NCBI GenBank assembly: GCA_017467105.1
Contig: JAFTSU010000012.1
Coordinates: 1 to 50,528 of the forward strand
DNA from: Clostridia bacterium
GTDB lineage: Bacteria > Bacillota > Clostridia > Oscillospirales > CAG-272
Length of the DNA stretch: 50,528 bases
Direction: 5' to 3'
Shown: positions 24,401 to 32,947 of the stretch, piece by piece
Layout: every line of letters starts with the position of its first letter
How positions within the stretch are numbered: the stretch's first letter is position 1
The notes under the pieces: generated by a model
The model's input: only the letters and a program-made list of their open reading frames with translations
Database searches by the model: none
Told to the model about the DNA's origin: nothing
Position numbers and translations under genes: made by a program

Positions 24401-24689
24401 TCTGGCGTACGGAAAGCTTCCTACTCCTCCCGTCGAAGCTCCCAAAAAGCCATCTGACGGCACGTACAAGTATACCTTCAGAGAATGGTCTCCCGAGATC
24501 AGCGAGGTGACCGGTGACGTAACGTATACCGCCGTGTTTGATGCCTCGCCCGTGGAGATAAACGACGTTGATAAGCCCGTGTCGATTTACAACGTGCTTC
24601 TTATCGTCTTCGCATCGGTATTCGGCATACTGGGAGTGGGAGTCATTGTCGTACTTGTGTTGTTTATCAAGCGTATGACGGAAAAATAA
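21414..24689 (+). CDS. Large surface protein with coiled-coil and InlB/Flg_new-like repeats, C-terminal TM
   Basis: A 1,091-aa exported, membrane-anchored protein. An N-terminal signal peptide (IIALLLTLGTLVSVFSILA) is followed by a helical, Tyr/Ala/Lys-rich region (about 180-300) with a recurring Y-x-x-A-L-x-x-H-x-x-Y-L pattern, probably a coiled coil. A Pro-rich stretch (about 505-565) comes next, then three Flg_new/InlB-B-like repeats near 619-681, 682-745 and 975-1045, each with a YTFxxWSPEI-type core. A TM helix (about 1056-1080) and a short basic tail end it. ATG21414 is chosen because the earlier open frame begins inside the promoter. It lies 237 bp before the giant protein at 24927, with a terminator between. 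Confidence 0.8.
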   Translation: MIKKKTVSRIIALLLTLGTLVSVFSILANGAESDKLDYSRPGSQYTKTMKAPDIIEHILNTEISEEERAYLLSYSDTEIYYDDGIPTSSVLTDYKDGKLSVSAYEYTYYTEDGSAVVWVPKAAELDGARRELTKSSRNSYDASFDSVSDADDSAVIVITYQLRIEISAGLANSLVNKAYHDGTALSDEAEQRRVEYEQAYAEYLLLKAAHESYVLALDKHEDDKALFLSYLSTKRSYDEALKKHNDYLVAKVAFDSALKAHNKYLEDMKVFNEEYALFTAYLSELREYEQAVELQAPDVANKALCDNQLNIIDTTKTPMTALNRTVYSAVVNSTLVDYVISQRDLYSSSLVGMSEEVVDLAESSTALLRSLLPDFFTLQTDAARYNYYSANYDKFCQGFLGLFQSLYYMAQNKMIIAGIVEMKGMEMLDKFEILVAQLYLVCDALVDGNVKSVPAKYVSSADKKYKQINVTYDNFKIRRSYSQIMGSTVYLSDTDKAKPIDGGYPTIVELVPPTPVIEPTMPEYVKKPTEPTFYAHPGDPPAVVEDPGDPPEFVPEPTAPEKVELESVISNLIDALGTKVTDRGELFDSPVTVTAETTVSKKFLNVSTATVKFYATGASDPDYTVEVDTGTFADYIGPVPHKPEDASAVYRFSGWQTESGELVDLSSVDGDLILYPFFTPITKYYNITWQIDDFTLSEGLPYGATPHYAGVPKKQSDGVYSYTFAGWSPEIQTVTTDATYVAVFDRRELIGSVPGVVISPTDEGGYVFDATGSFVSDFDLTDVLAIREEGTDLTVKTRFGEAYACGESLDAMIDMGITSLSITSTSYGNLVSRYTVSTYDYNGSLVLCPDISIEFSAFAGGFDSSRVSLRGTLQDGSYIYPVYSSVNGVIRFAATPCVEYAIGNEYIVNPVSNEFVSLSTVAGGYFVGESVTVDVTLSPGKSLTKLYYRDSQGNTTAIRGKTFNMPKGDITVIAVTDTSFHTVRFISDGKVVTSYRLAYGKLPTPPVEAPKKPSDGTYKYTFREWSPEISEVTGDVTYTAVFDASPVEINDVDKPVSIYNVLLIVFASVFGILGVGVIVVLVLFIKRMTEK

Positions 24690-24736
24690 CCCATACCCCG
24701 TGTTAAATTATAACTAAAATACCATAATTTTCCTTT

Positions 24737-24794
24737 ATATCGGCGATTTTTGCAAAAAATGCTAAAAAAATGCAAAAATCGCCGATATTTTTTT
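24737..24794 (+). terminator. Terminator of the first surface protein
   Basis: A perfect 18-bp stem (24737-24754 with 24771-24788), 16-nt A-rich loop and a T-run. Confidence 0.95.
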
Positions 24795-24804
24795 CTAAAA
24801 AAGG

Positions 24805-24833
24805 TTGCAATTGACAAAAGTAAATGGTATAAT
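24805..24833 (+). promoter_or_regulatory. Promoter of the giant membrane protein
   Basis: TTGCAA (24805-24810), 17-bp spacer and TATAAT (24828-24833). A consensus TTGACA at 24812 is only 10 bp from the -10 and is too close to serve. The leader contains a 7-bp hairpin near 24853-24871. Confidence 0.75.
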
Positions 24834-24926
24834 GTTAGTATCATTTATTATATACGCGCGGTATGTGCGTATTATATGATAATTTGTAGTTTTTAATTTA
24901 AGCATTATATGCAAAGGAGTAAGACT

Positions 24927-27900
24927 ATGAGACAAACTCACAAGCGTTTGAGTGCAGTGCTATCACTTCTGATAGCTTGTATCATGGTTCTCTGTTCGGT
25001 GCTTCCCACTGCGGCTTCCGTCGCTGAGGGAGCTGCCGCTTTTGCGACAGTTAAGGAGATCGAGAGCGATAAGCTTCTCTCGTCCCCTGCCGAAGAGGAG
25101 AGCGTAGATACCGGCTGGTTGGAAATAGCATACGGCACCGACGAGAACGGTAGAAAATACGTTAGCGTCGTTCTCAAACCTACAAAGGAGGAGCTTAAGT
25201 CAGCCAGCGCAGCTGAGGTCAAGGCGATCTTGCGAGCAGCGGTTGATGCGGCAAAGGCTCTTCTCATCGAGCAGGTAAAGGATCAGATAATGAGTATGAT
25301 CGGTTCATCCGACAACTCCGGCTCCGCATCCTTGATCGAGATTGGCGAATCGCCTCTCATGGCACCTGCTATCAGTCTCCCCGGCAATGTTGATTTTGGT
25401 AGTATCGACATTTCTGCCGGCAGCGACGTATGGGAGATGCTCCTCGGTATGTACGTACAGAATAAGTACGACGGCACCGACGCTACCCATTACGAGCAGT
25501 TCTTTGATGACATCGTCAACAGCGAGACCAAGCTTGACGATCTTACCGACTACGTTGATGAGGTTGTAAACATCGCCGTAGGCTCCGGTATTATTGCCAA
25601 GGAGGACCTTCCTGATATCGGTAGCATCTCTCAGGAGACTATCGACAAGGTGGTTACCGATCTCGTTGACAAGCACGTTACCGACCCAGTTCTTAAGGAG
25701 CAGGTAACGGAGAAGCTTCCCGACGTTGTTGATAAGATCACAACCGACTATGAGGAAACCAAGGAAAAGGTTGAGCAGAATCCTCCGTCTATATCTTATT
25801 TAGATCTCGTGCTCGCGCTCGAGGCTATTGAGATTGACGGAAACGTTATCTTTAACGGCGACCTTCAGATGAGCGGTATCAAGGCTATCGTAGCCGATCT
25901 TCCTACCATCTACGAGCTCTCTCAGATGGGAGATGACGAGATGTATCTTGATTGGACCGTAGGTATTGATACTAAGTATGCTGACATTGAGTTCGACGTC
26001 AGCGTTTCTCTCGAGACCTGTCAGGATCTCGTCAGACGCGCCGCAACCTTTATCTGCGATCACGTAGACGCATCCTTCGTTAACGGCGAGCTTACCGTTG
26101 ACGTCAGAATGCCCGAGATCGTTACCGATATTCTTCTCAAGGCAGTAGAGTCCGATAGGATCAGCGACGAGCTTAAGAATAAGCTTATGAAGCTGCTCAC
26201 AGCAGACGTAGACGATTTCTACGGCTACTACGAGGCTCTTACCGAGCTCACCTTTGATGATTTTATCACTATTCTCGAGAAGCTTGAGGACTATATCGAT
26301 AAGATCATAGACAGCAAGTACTACGCATTCTTCGAGAAGTATGCGGAGAAGATCACTATCCCCAGTCTTGACAAGATTCCCGACGGCGGATACCTTGATC
26401 CTCTCGACAAGTACGCAGGTCAGAAGGTAGAAATCCCTGACTTCACAGCTCGCGACCTTATCAACAAGGTTAAGGAGTACGAGCACGTATTCAACAAGGT
26501 TAAGTCTTACGCTATGACCGTTGTTGAAAAGGCGTACAATGCAATCCCCGATCGTTTCCATGACAATAACTTCATAGGCAGCTTCTACGAGGGCAACGGT
26601 ATGCTCGGCGCCGAGTTCGGTGTTGACGTTGTAGTTGACGACATCGTATGGAAGCTTGTTGAAAAGTTCCCCGATCACGCAAGTAAGATCCTTGTTATCG
26701 CAGATCTTATCAACATCGACGAGATCAACGTTGACTTTGACCTGAGCCTTTACGTTCCCGGTCTTTCCAAGGTCGATTACGCAGTCGGTGAAGAGATCTA
26801 TAAGACACTCCTTCTTCCCGAGGGCGCAGATCTTTCCAGATTTATAGAGATCTCCACCTACAAGGGCAGAGTGATCAAGGGCTGGGTAGACGAAAATGGT
26901 GATTCCATTTCCACAATGCCGGCTTACGATACCGTAGTTACCGCCGTTCTTGACGATAGCGTTCCGGTTCTTGTTGAGTCTACCGACGGCTTCTACGATA
27001 TTCATAGCGGCATCTACACCTTCGTATACGACGGTGACTCCCGCTTCATCAAGGTCGTAGTAAATCCCGACGGTCCTATCAGCGACTACAGCGTTGCTGT
27101 TGAGTGGTATAAGGACGGTAAGCTTGTTTACACGGGCGATACTCTCAATATCACCAACGTATCCGACAGCGGTGAGTACACCTATAAGGTTATTCTTCCC
27201 GCGTCCGCTTCTTACGAGCCTAAGGAGATCGTCAGCGATCCTATCAAAGTCGTAGTTGACTCTCCAATTGACGAGAGTGACGTTTCTGTTGACGTTATCG
27301 TTAAGGATGGCGAGGGCAACGTTATCTCCGCTGACGCAAACGGCAATTACGTTATCTACTATGCAAACGGTGAGACGTATACTCTTACCGCTGACGCAGC
27401 AGTTGACGCTCCCAATACTCTTGCATATACTCTTTCATATAAATGGTACTACAAGTCTGCCTTGGATGCTGACGCATCCTTTGTATCCGAGGGTGTATCT
27501 ATTACGCTCGACGATTTTAGCGACAGCGGCTATTACTACTGTGTAGCATCCGTGGCATTTGGAGGCACATCCGTTGACGTAACCGGCGCAGCAGTATCCA
27601 TCGGACTCTGGTCCGTTATTGATTCCGCGCTCCTTTGGTCCGACGTTACCTCCGTTGAGTACGACGGTGCAGCACACAGCATCGTGCTTTCCGATTATGC
27701 TAAGCAGCTTATCGCCGCAGGTATCATTGAGGTTAAGGATCATCAGGCGATAGCCGCAGATACATACGTAGCTAAGGTTGAGCTTCTCAACTCTGATGAC
27801 TACGTTATCATCGGCAACGCTACCCAGCGTCCCTGGACTATCACGCACGTTGAGATCAACACATCTGAGCTTTGGAACAGTGTTTCTGTTGGTTACACAG

Positions 27901-30900
27901 GCAGTCCGATCAACGTTCTTGATCAGCTCCTTACCGATTACGCTAAGGCTCTTAAGACCTCCGGTATCATTAACGTTACCGGATACGAGCAGACCGACGC
28001 GGGCGCGCATACCGCTACCGTTGAGGTTATCAATTCTAACTACGTTCTCGTAGGCGAGGCTACTAAGACCTGGATAATCACAGAGAAGACTATCGCGGCG
28101 GAAACTCTTTGGAACGCTATAGCTCCTGTTTATACAGGTGAGGAGATCGACCTGCTTCTCAGCAATGACGCTCGCGGATATATCGCAAACGGCATTATCA
28201 GCATTACTGGTCATAAGGGCACCGATGCAGGTAATTACACCGCTACCGTTACTGTTATTAATCCGAACTACGTTCTCGTAGGTGAGGCTACTAAGGCATG
28301 GACGATTGCAAAGCAGCAATTAAACGCTTCTGATTTCTGGGAGAACATCACCTCCGTAGAGTATAACTCCAAGTCTTACGAGGTTCTTTCCACTCTAGCA
28401 CTTAAGCTGAAGGCGGACGGCATCATCACCGTTACAGGCGTTCACAATGCGAAAAACGCCTCTAACTACAACGTAAGCATCGCACTTGCCGATACTGAAA
28501 ACTATGAGTTCGTTGGTACGAAGCTTACTCACAGCTGGTCTATTACTCCTGTCAAGATAGACGCCGTTGGCTTCATCACCGATAAGACGGTCAAGTCTAC
28601 TTACAGCGTAGATAATCCTACCTTCAAGCCCCAATTCACCAAGGATATGTTCAATATCGCCGACGTTCTTCGCGTTAAGTTCGAGGGCGACGTCCTTGAT
28701 ATTGAAATCAGCTACACCGAGGTTGTTGCAACGGTTCCTACCGACACCTCCTCTAAGGTAACTGTTAAGCTTACTCTTACCGGTGACAGCAAGGCAAACT
28801 ACGTTCTGACCAACACCGAGGTTGACGCGCTTTACCACTTTGAGAAGGGTAAATTCGATCACGGTCTTGTTCAGTGGTTCTACGGTAACGGCACACTCTA
28901 CGAGGTAGAGGAGCTTCCGTTCACCGGAAAGAATTACACCGTATATCTTAACAATCTTCCCACAAACGTTGAGGCAGTTTATACCAGTGATTCCGTCCGT
29001 ACCGCTAAGGCACCCGGCAAGTACACGGTAAAGCTTGATAAGTTCGTTATCAAGGGAACGGGCGAGGACGTTTCTAAGTATTATAATGAAGTAAACGTTA
29101 ATAACAATACAGGATATAACCCCGTATTCGTATGGAAGATCGGCGATCTTGTTATTGAGGACGCTGAGTCAGGCGTAAGAGTAGAGGACGAATCCGGTAT
29201 ACTTCGCGGATACACTCCTAATATCAGCACTCCTACTCTTGATTACGAGATCTTCGAGTGCGATGGCAAGTGGTATAAGATCTACGCAGTATACAGCATC
29301 GTATTCCAGGATCCCGACGGATACGCTCCCGATTACAGCCGTGTAAACGGCGAGCCCTTCAAGGTAACCTTTAAGGTTCCGAACGAAGCAAGAGACGAGT
29401 TCCTTAAGGTATTCTATCTTGACGAAGAGGGCAACGCAACCAAGTGCACCATCGTTGGCGGATACTACGAGGAGGATGAGATCACCTTCCGTACAAGTCA
29501 CTTCTCCTTCTATGCGCTTGCGCTTGAGACCGAAGCTCCGGGCGGTGAAGGACCTGATGGTCCCGATGGCCCCGGTGGTGAAGGCGGCGGTGAGCCCGGC
29601 GGACCCGGTGAGGGTGGCGATGGACCCGATGGTCCTGACGGCCCCGGCGGTGGCAACGATCCTGAAGGTCCCGGCGGTGAGGGCGGCTCCGGTGAGGGCG
29701 GCTCCGATGACGGAGAAGGCGGATCAGGCTCCGGTGGATCCGGATTAGGCATCAAGATTGATCCCGCAATTCTTCTCGCAATTGGCATAGTTCTTCTTGT
29801 TATAGTTCTTATAGTCCTTCTCGTTATGCTGAAGAAGGGCGGCAAGTACAAGGCTGCCAAGAGAGTTAAGGCTGTTAACAACATTGATCTTTACGACGAT
29901 CTCAGAAGTCACGAGTGGAGAGTTGAAGAGACTGTTAAGCTCAAGGCTCAGGAGCCCGACGCAGAGATACTCCGTGATCAGCCCACTAAGTTCACTAACA
30001 GAACTTCTATTAATAAGACCATCATCGTTACAGAGAAGGCAGCACCTGCTCCTAAGTATGGCGTAGCATCTGAGGCAACTCCCGTATCCAGAAGGTCTAA
30101 CGTTAAGGAACAGCCCGTAGCTGTTAAGCCTATCGTTGAGAGAACGATAAATGAAACCGCAGGCGACAAGATCGCAGTCGTAAGCGTACCCGCTAAGGCA
30201 GCGAAGCCCGCACCTGAGGCACCCAAGGCAGTAGCACCCGAGGCACCCAAGACAGTAGTAGCACCTGAGGCACCCAAGACTGTGGTAGCTCCCGTTGTCG
30301 TACCTGTTGTAGGCGGTGCAACCAAGGCAACTCCTGCAGCCGCAGAGGTTTCTGAGTACACATCCGTAATCAAGCCTATAGATATTCCTGAAGCTCCTAT
30401 CGCTCCGGTAATTGTCAAGAAGGCAGAGCCCATTGTTGTGAGCGAGCCCGTTTCTGCAGAACCCGAGATAGTAGAAGAGCCTGTGGTTGAGACCGTAGAA
30501 GAGCCTGTGGTTGAGACCGTAGAGGAGAAGATCGTCGTAGCAGAGCCTGCAGTAGAGCCCGCACCTGTTATCGATGTCGAGCCCGAGCCTCATCCCATAG
30601 CAACTGAGCTTAAGTTTATCAAGATATTCGACGACGAGCCTGTGATCGAGGAGGTTGCAGAGGATATCGTTGAGGCTGCTCCCGTAGAGGAAGAGCCTGT
30701 TATTGAGGTTGTTGAGATAACACCCGTTGAGGAAGCTCCCGTTGAGGAAGCTCCCGTTGAGGAAGCTCCCGTTGAGGAAGCTCCCGTTGAGGAAGCTCCC
30801 GTTGAGGAAGCTCCCGTTGAGGAAGCTCCCGTTGAGGAAGAGCCCGTCGAGGAAGCACCTGTCGAGGAAGAGCCCGTCGAGGAAGCACCCGTTGAGGAAG

Positions 30901-32822
30901 CACCTGTCGAGGAAGAGCCCGTTGAGGAAGCACCCGTTGAGGAAGCTCCCGTTGAGGAAGCTCCCGTTGAGGAAGCTCCCGTTGAGGAAGCACCCGTCGA
31001 GGAGGTTATCGAAGAGGTTGTTGAAGAGCCTACTCTCATCGTAGAGGAGGAGACAGCCGCAGAGGAAGCACCCGTCGAGGAAGAGCCCGTTGAGGAAGCA
31101 CCTGTTGAGGAAGAGCCCGTCGAGGAAGCACCTGCAGAGGAGGCACCTGTAGAGGAAGCACCTGCAGAGGAGGTACCTGTAGAGGAAGCTCCCGCAGAAG
31201 AGACTCCCGTAGAGGAAGCTCCTGCTCAGTTCATCACAGCAGAAGCAATTCCCGTAGAGGTTCCCGGCCTTGCCGAGAACGAGGGCGCAAGACTCATCAA
31301 CGGTGAGATCGTGCTTGTTCACTACAGAAGCTCGTTCATGTCACGTCTGATTCAGGCGGAGGGCAACATTCAGGATTACTACACAGTGATCAAGAACGTT
31401 CTTCTCTCCTATAAGGGCGTTAAGGCTAGAGCAAGCTGGAGCTGCGAGTCCTTCAACAAGGCTAGAATCCAGTGCGCTAAGATTAATATCAAGGGTAGAA
31501 CACTTACACTTTATCTTGCGCTTGATCCTAAGGAATACGCGGATAGCAAGTATCACTTCACCGACGTATCCGGCAAGCCCAAGTTCGATAAGGTTCCTAT
31601 GCTCGTTAAGGTAAGATCTGACAGAGCGCTTAAGTACGCTGTTGAACTTATCGAGGAAATGATGAGAAAGCTCGAAATTCCTCAGGGCGAGATACCCACG
31701 GTTGATTACCATATGCCTTATGAGACCACTGAGGAGCTTGTATCCCGCGATCTTGTAAAGGTTATCCTTCCCGCCGGTATGTCTCTTGATGAGAACGCAA
31801 ACGTTGTTAAGATCAACGTAGGCGAGCTTATTGAAAACGCTAAGGCAGACGCTGCAGTGAATGCAGAGAATTCCGAAGCTGCAGAGGCAACCAACGAGAC
31901 CGCAGTTGAAGAAACTGCTCCTGAAGCGGTTGAAGAGGTTATCGAGGAGGTAGTCGAAGAGGCTGCACCCGAGGTAGTCGAAGATGCTGCTCCTGAGGTA
32001 GCTGAAGAAGCTGCTCCCGAGGTAGTCGAAGAGGCTGCTCCTGAGGTATTCGAAGAGGCTGCTCCCGAGGTAGTTGAAGAGGCTGCTCCTGAGATAGCTG
32101 AAGAAGCTGCTCCTGAGGTAGTCGAAGAGGCTGCTCCTGAGATAGTCGAAGAGGCTGCTCCCGAGGTAGTTGAAGAGGCTGCACCTGAGGTAGTCGAAGA
32201 AACTGCTCCTGAGGTAGTCGAAGAGGCTGCTCCCGAGGTAGTTGAAGAGGTTGCTCCCGAGGTAGTTGAAGAGGCTGCTCCCGAGGTAGTTGAAGAGGTT
32301 GCTCCCGAGGTAGTTGAAGAGGCTGCTCCTGAGGTAGCTGAAGAAGCTGCTCCTGAGGTAGCTGAAGAAGCTGCTCCTGAGGTAGCTGAAGAAGCTGCTC
32401 CCGAGGTAGTCGAAGAGGCTGCACCTGAGGTAGTCGAAGAAACTGCTCCCGAAGCTCCTTCGGAAGAAATAGTTGCCGATGAGGAGGGTCGCGTTCACGT
32501 TGACGCAATCCACGCCGACGTGCTGGTAACCGACGAAGAGGCAGAACAGAGAATAGAGATCGTTAAGTCCACCGATAAGAGGGGCGGCAAGATGTGCGAG
32601 ATTAACCTTGACACAATCTGCGAGAACTTCGAGGACGGTGATACTGTAGATCTTGCGGCACTGAAGAAGATGAAGCTTATTCCCGCAAACGCAGGAAGGC
32701 TTAAGGTTCTTGCTCGTGGTATAATGACCAAGAACAATCTGAATATCAAGGCTGATAAGTTCTCACTCTCCGCTGTAAAGATGATCACCCTTGCAGGCGG
32801 TCACGCTGAACAGCAGAAGTAA
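24927..32822 (+). CDS. Giant membrane protein: Ig-like and tandem repeats outside, acidic repeats and L15-like domain inside
   Basis: A 2,631-aa protein. AAAGGAG 8 bases upstream selects ATG24927. Order: signal peptide (about 1-35); helix-rich region (50-610); an InlB-like GWVDENGDSISTMPA module (about 615-677); two Ig-like modules (680-890); four or five 75-80-residue repeats ending in NYVLVGEATK-type strands (about 895-1300); a beta domain; a Gly/Pro/Glu/Asp linker (1535-1606); one TM helix (about 1613-1635); a Lys-rich segment; (P-V-E-E-A)n repeats (about 1932-2102); a conserved domain (2118-2284, YRSSFMSRLIQ, SYKGVKARASW, LYLALDPKEY); (A-A-P-E-V-V-E-E)n repeats (2344-2510); and a final segment like ribosomal protein uL15 (2557-2631, VDLAALKKMKLIP, LAGGHAEQ). 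Function unknown; a surface receptor or scaffold is one reading. Confidence 0.85.
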   Translation: MRQTHKRLSAVLSLLIACIMVLCSVLPTAASVAEGAAAFATVKEIESDKLLSSPAEEESVDTGWLEIAYGTDENGRKYVSVVLKPTKEELKSASAAEVKAILRAAVDAAKALLIEQVKDQIMSMIGSSDNSGSASLIEIGESPLMAPAISLPGNVDFGSIDISAGSDVWEMLLGMYVQNKYDGTDATHYEQFFDDIVNSETKLDDLTDYVDEVVNIAVGSGIIAKEDLPDIGSISQETIDKVVTDLVDKHVTDPVLKEQVTEKLPDVVDKITTDYEETKEKVEQNPPSISYLDLVLALEAIEIDGNVIFNGDLQMSGIKAIVADLPTIYELSQMGDDEMYLDWTVGIDTKYADIEFDVSVSLETCQDLVRRAATFICDHVDASFVNGELTVDVRMPEIVTDILLKAVESDRISDELKNKLMKLLTADVDDFYGYYEALTELTFDDFITILEKLEDYIDKIIDSKYYAFFEKYAEKITIPSLDKIPDGGYLDPLDKYAGQKVEIPDFTARDLINKVKEYEHVFNKVKSYAMTVVEKAYNAIPDRFHDNNFIGSFYEGNGMLGAEFGVDVVVDDIVWKLVEKFPDHASKILVIADLINIDEINVDFDLSLYVPGLSKVDYAVGEEIYKTLLLPEGADLSRFIEISTYKGRVIKGWVDENGDSISTMPAYDTVVTAVLDDSVPVLVESTDGFYDIHSGIYTFVYDGDSRFIKVVVNPDGPISDYSVAVEWYKDGKLVYTGDTLNITNVSDSGEYTYKVILPASASYEPKEIVSDPIKVVVDSPIDESDVSVDVIVKDGEGNVISADANGNYVIYYANGETYTLTADAAVDAPNTLAYTLSYKWYYKSALDADASFVSEGVSITLDDFSDSGYYYCVASVAFGGTSVDVTGAAVSIGLWSVIDSALLWSDVTSVEYDGAAHSIVLSDYAKQLIAAGIIEVKDHQAIAADTYVAKVELLNSDDYVIIGNATQRPWTITHVEINTSELWNSVSVGYTGSPINVLDQLLTDYAKALKTSGIINVTGYEQTDAGAHTATVEVINSNYVLVGEATKTWIITEKTIAAETLWNAIAPVYTGEEIDLLLSNDARGYIANGIISITGHKGTDAGNYTATVTVINPNYVLVGEATKAWTIAKQQLNASDFWENITSVEYNSKSYEVLSTLALKLKADGIITVTGVHNAKNASNYNVSIALADTENYEFVGTKLTHSWSITPVKIDAVGFITDKTVKSTYSVDNPTFKPQFTKDMFNIADVLRVKFEGDVLDIEISYTEVVATVPTDTSSKVTVKLTLTGDSKANYVLTNTEVDALYHFEKGKFDHGLVQWFYGNGTLYEVEELPFTGKNYTVYLNNLPTNVEAVYTSDSVRTAKAPGKYTVKLDKFVIKGTGEDVSKYYNEVNVNNNTGYNPVFVWKIGDLVIEDAESGVRVEDESGILRGYTPNISTPTLDYEIFECDGKWYKIYAVYSIVFQDPDGYAPDYSRVNGEPFKVTFKVPNEARDEFLKVFYLDEEGNATKCTIVGGYYEEDEITFRTSHFSFYALALETEAPGGEGPDGPDGPGGEGGGEPGGPGEGGDGPDGPDGPGGGNDPEGPGGEGGSGEGGSDDGEGGSGSGGSGLGIKIDPAILLAIGIVLLVIVLIVLLVMLKKGGKYKAAKRVKAVNNIDLYDDLRSHEWRVEETVKLKAQEPDAEILRDQPTKFTNRTSINKTIIVTEKAAPAPKYGVASEATPVSRRSNVKEQPVAVKPIVERTINETAGDKIAVVSVPAKAAKPAPEAPKAVAPEAPKTVVAPEAPKTVVAPVVVPVVGGATKATPAAAEVSEYTSVIKPIDIPEAPIAPVIVKKAEPIVVSEPVSAEPEIVEEPVVETVEEPVVETVEEKIVVAEPAVEPAPVIDVEPEPHPIATELKFIKIFDDEPVIEEVAEDIVEAAPVEEEPVIEVVEITPVEEAPVEEAPVEEAPVEEAPVEEAPVEEAPVEEAPVEEEPVEEAPVEEEPVEEAPVEEAPVEEEPVEEAPVEEAPVEEAPVEEAPVEEAPVEEVIEEVVEEPTLIVEEETAAEEAPVEEEPVEEAPVEEEPVEEAPAEEAPVEEAPAEEVPVEEAPAEETPVEEAPAQFITAEAIPVEVPGLAENEGARLINGEIVLVHYRSSFMSRLIQAEGNIQDYYTVIKNVLLSYKGVKARASWSCESFNKARIQCAKINIKGRTLTLYLALDPKEYADSKYHFTDVSGKPKFDKVPMLVKVRSDRALKYAVELIEEMMRKLEIPQGEIPTVDYHMPYETTEELVSRDLVKVILPAGMSLDENANVVKINVGELIENAKADAAVNAENSEAAEATNETAVEETAPEAVEEVIEEVVEEAAPEVVEDAAPEVAEEAAPEVVEEAAPEVFEEAAPEVVEEAAPEIAEEAAPEVVEEAAPEIVEEAAPEVVEEAAPEVVEETAPEVVEEAAPEVVEEVAPEVVEEAAPEVVEEVAPEVVEEAAPEVAEEAAPEVAEEAAPEVAEEAAPEVVEEAAPEVVEETAPEAPSEEIVADEEGRVHVDAIHADVLVTDEEAEQRIEIVKSTDKRGGKMCEINLDTICENFEDGDTVDLAALKKMKLIPANAGRLKVLARGIMTKNNLNIKADKFSLSAVKMITLAGGHAEQQK
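30724..31230 (+). repeat. 15-bp tandem repeats encoding P-V-E-E-A
   Basis: Tandem copies of a 15-bp unit such as CCCGTTGAGGAAGCT, in two blocks (about 30724-31010 and 31066-31230) split by a degenerate stretch. Codon variants (GTT/GTC, CCC/CCT, GCT/GCA) recur in runs, as unequal exchange would produce. It is part of the giant gene and produces long antisense open frames. Confidence 0.95.
31957..32455 (+). repeat. 24-bp tandem repeats encoding A-A-P-E-V-V-E-E
   Basis: About 20 tandem copies of a 24-bp unit of the type GCTGCTCCTGAGGTAGTCGA with GAG, varying at GTC/GTT/GCT and CCT/CCC. It is part of the giant gene, just before the L15-like domain. Confidence 0.95.
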
Positions 32823-32834
32823 TCACGAAAGATC

Positions 32835-32906
32835 CGCCCGCCACCCGAAAGGGTGACGGACGGAGAAAATAAAGAAACGAGTCGTTGCTTCAACGACTCG
32901 TTTTCT
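32835..32906 (+). terminator. Double-hairpin terminator of the giant gene
   Basis: The first hairpin is 32834-32846 with 32851-32863 (GAAA loop, two mismatches). The second has a perfect 13-bp stem (32875-32887 with 32891-32903), 3-nt loop and T-rich tail. Confidence 0.9.
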
Positions 32907-32947
32907 TATATTATATTAATGTAGGAAATTCACTCCGCCAAGTGCCG

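Noticed and set aside
24812-24833. Promoter using the exact TTGACA at 24812
   Set aside because: Only about 10 bp separate it from TATAAT; the TTGCAA at 24805 gives the normal 17-bp spacer.
25800-27005. Minus-strand open frame of 401 codons inside the giant gene
   Set aside because: Shadow of strongly biased codons on the plus strand; no ribosome-binding site or recognisable domain.
29745-31322. Long minus-strand open frame (525 codons) and further ones at 31341-32513 and 31939-32508
   Set aside because: They are the reverse strand of the PVEEA and AAPEVVEE repeats. The products are simple Leu/Phe/Asn or Pro/Gln/Leu repeats with no start signals.
30724-32455. CRISPR array
   Set aside because: Repeats are contiguous without spacers and encode in-frame protein repeats.
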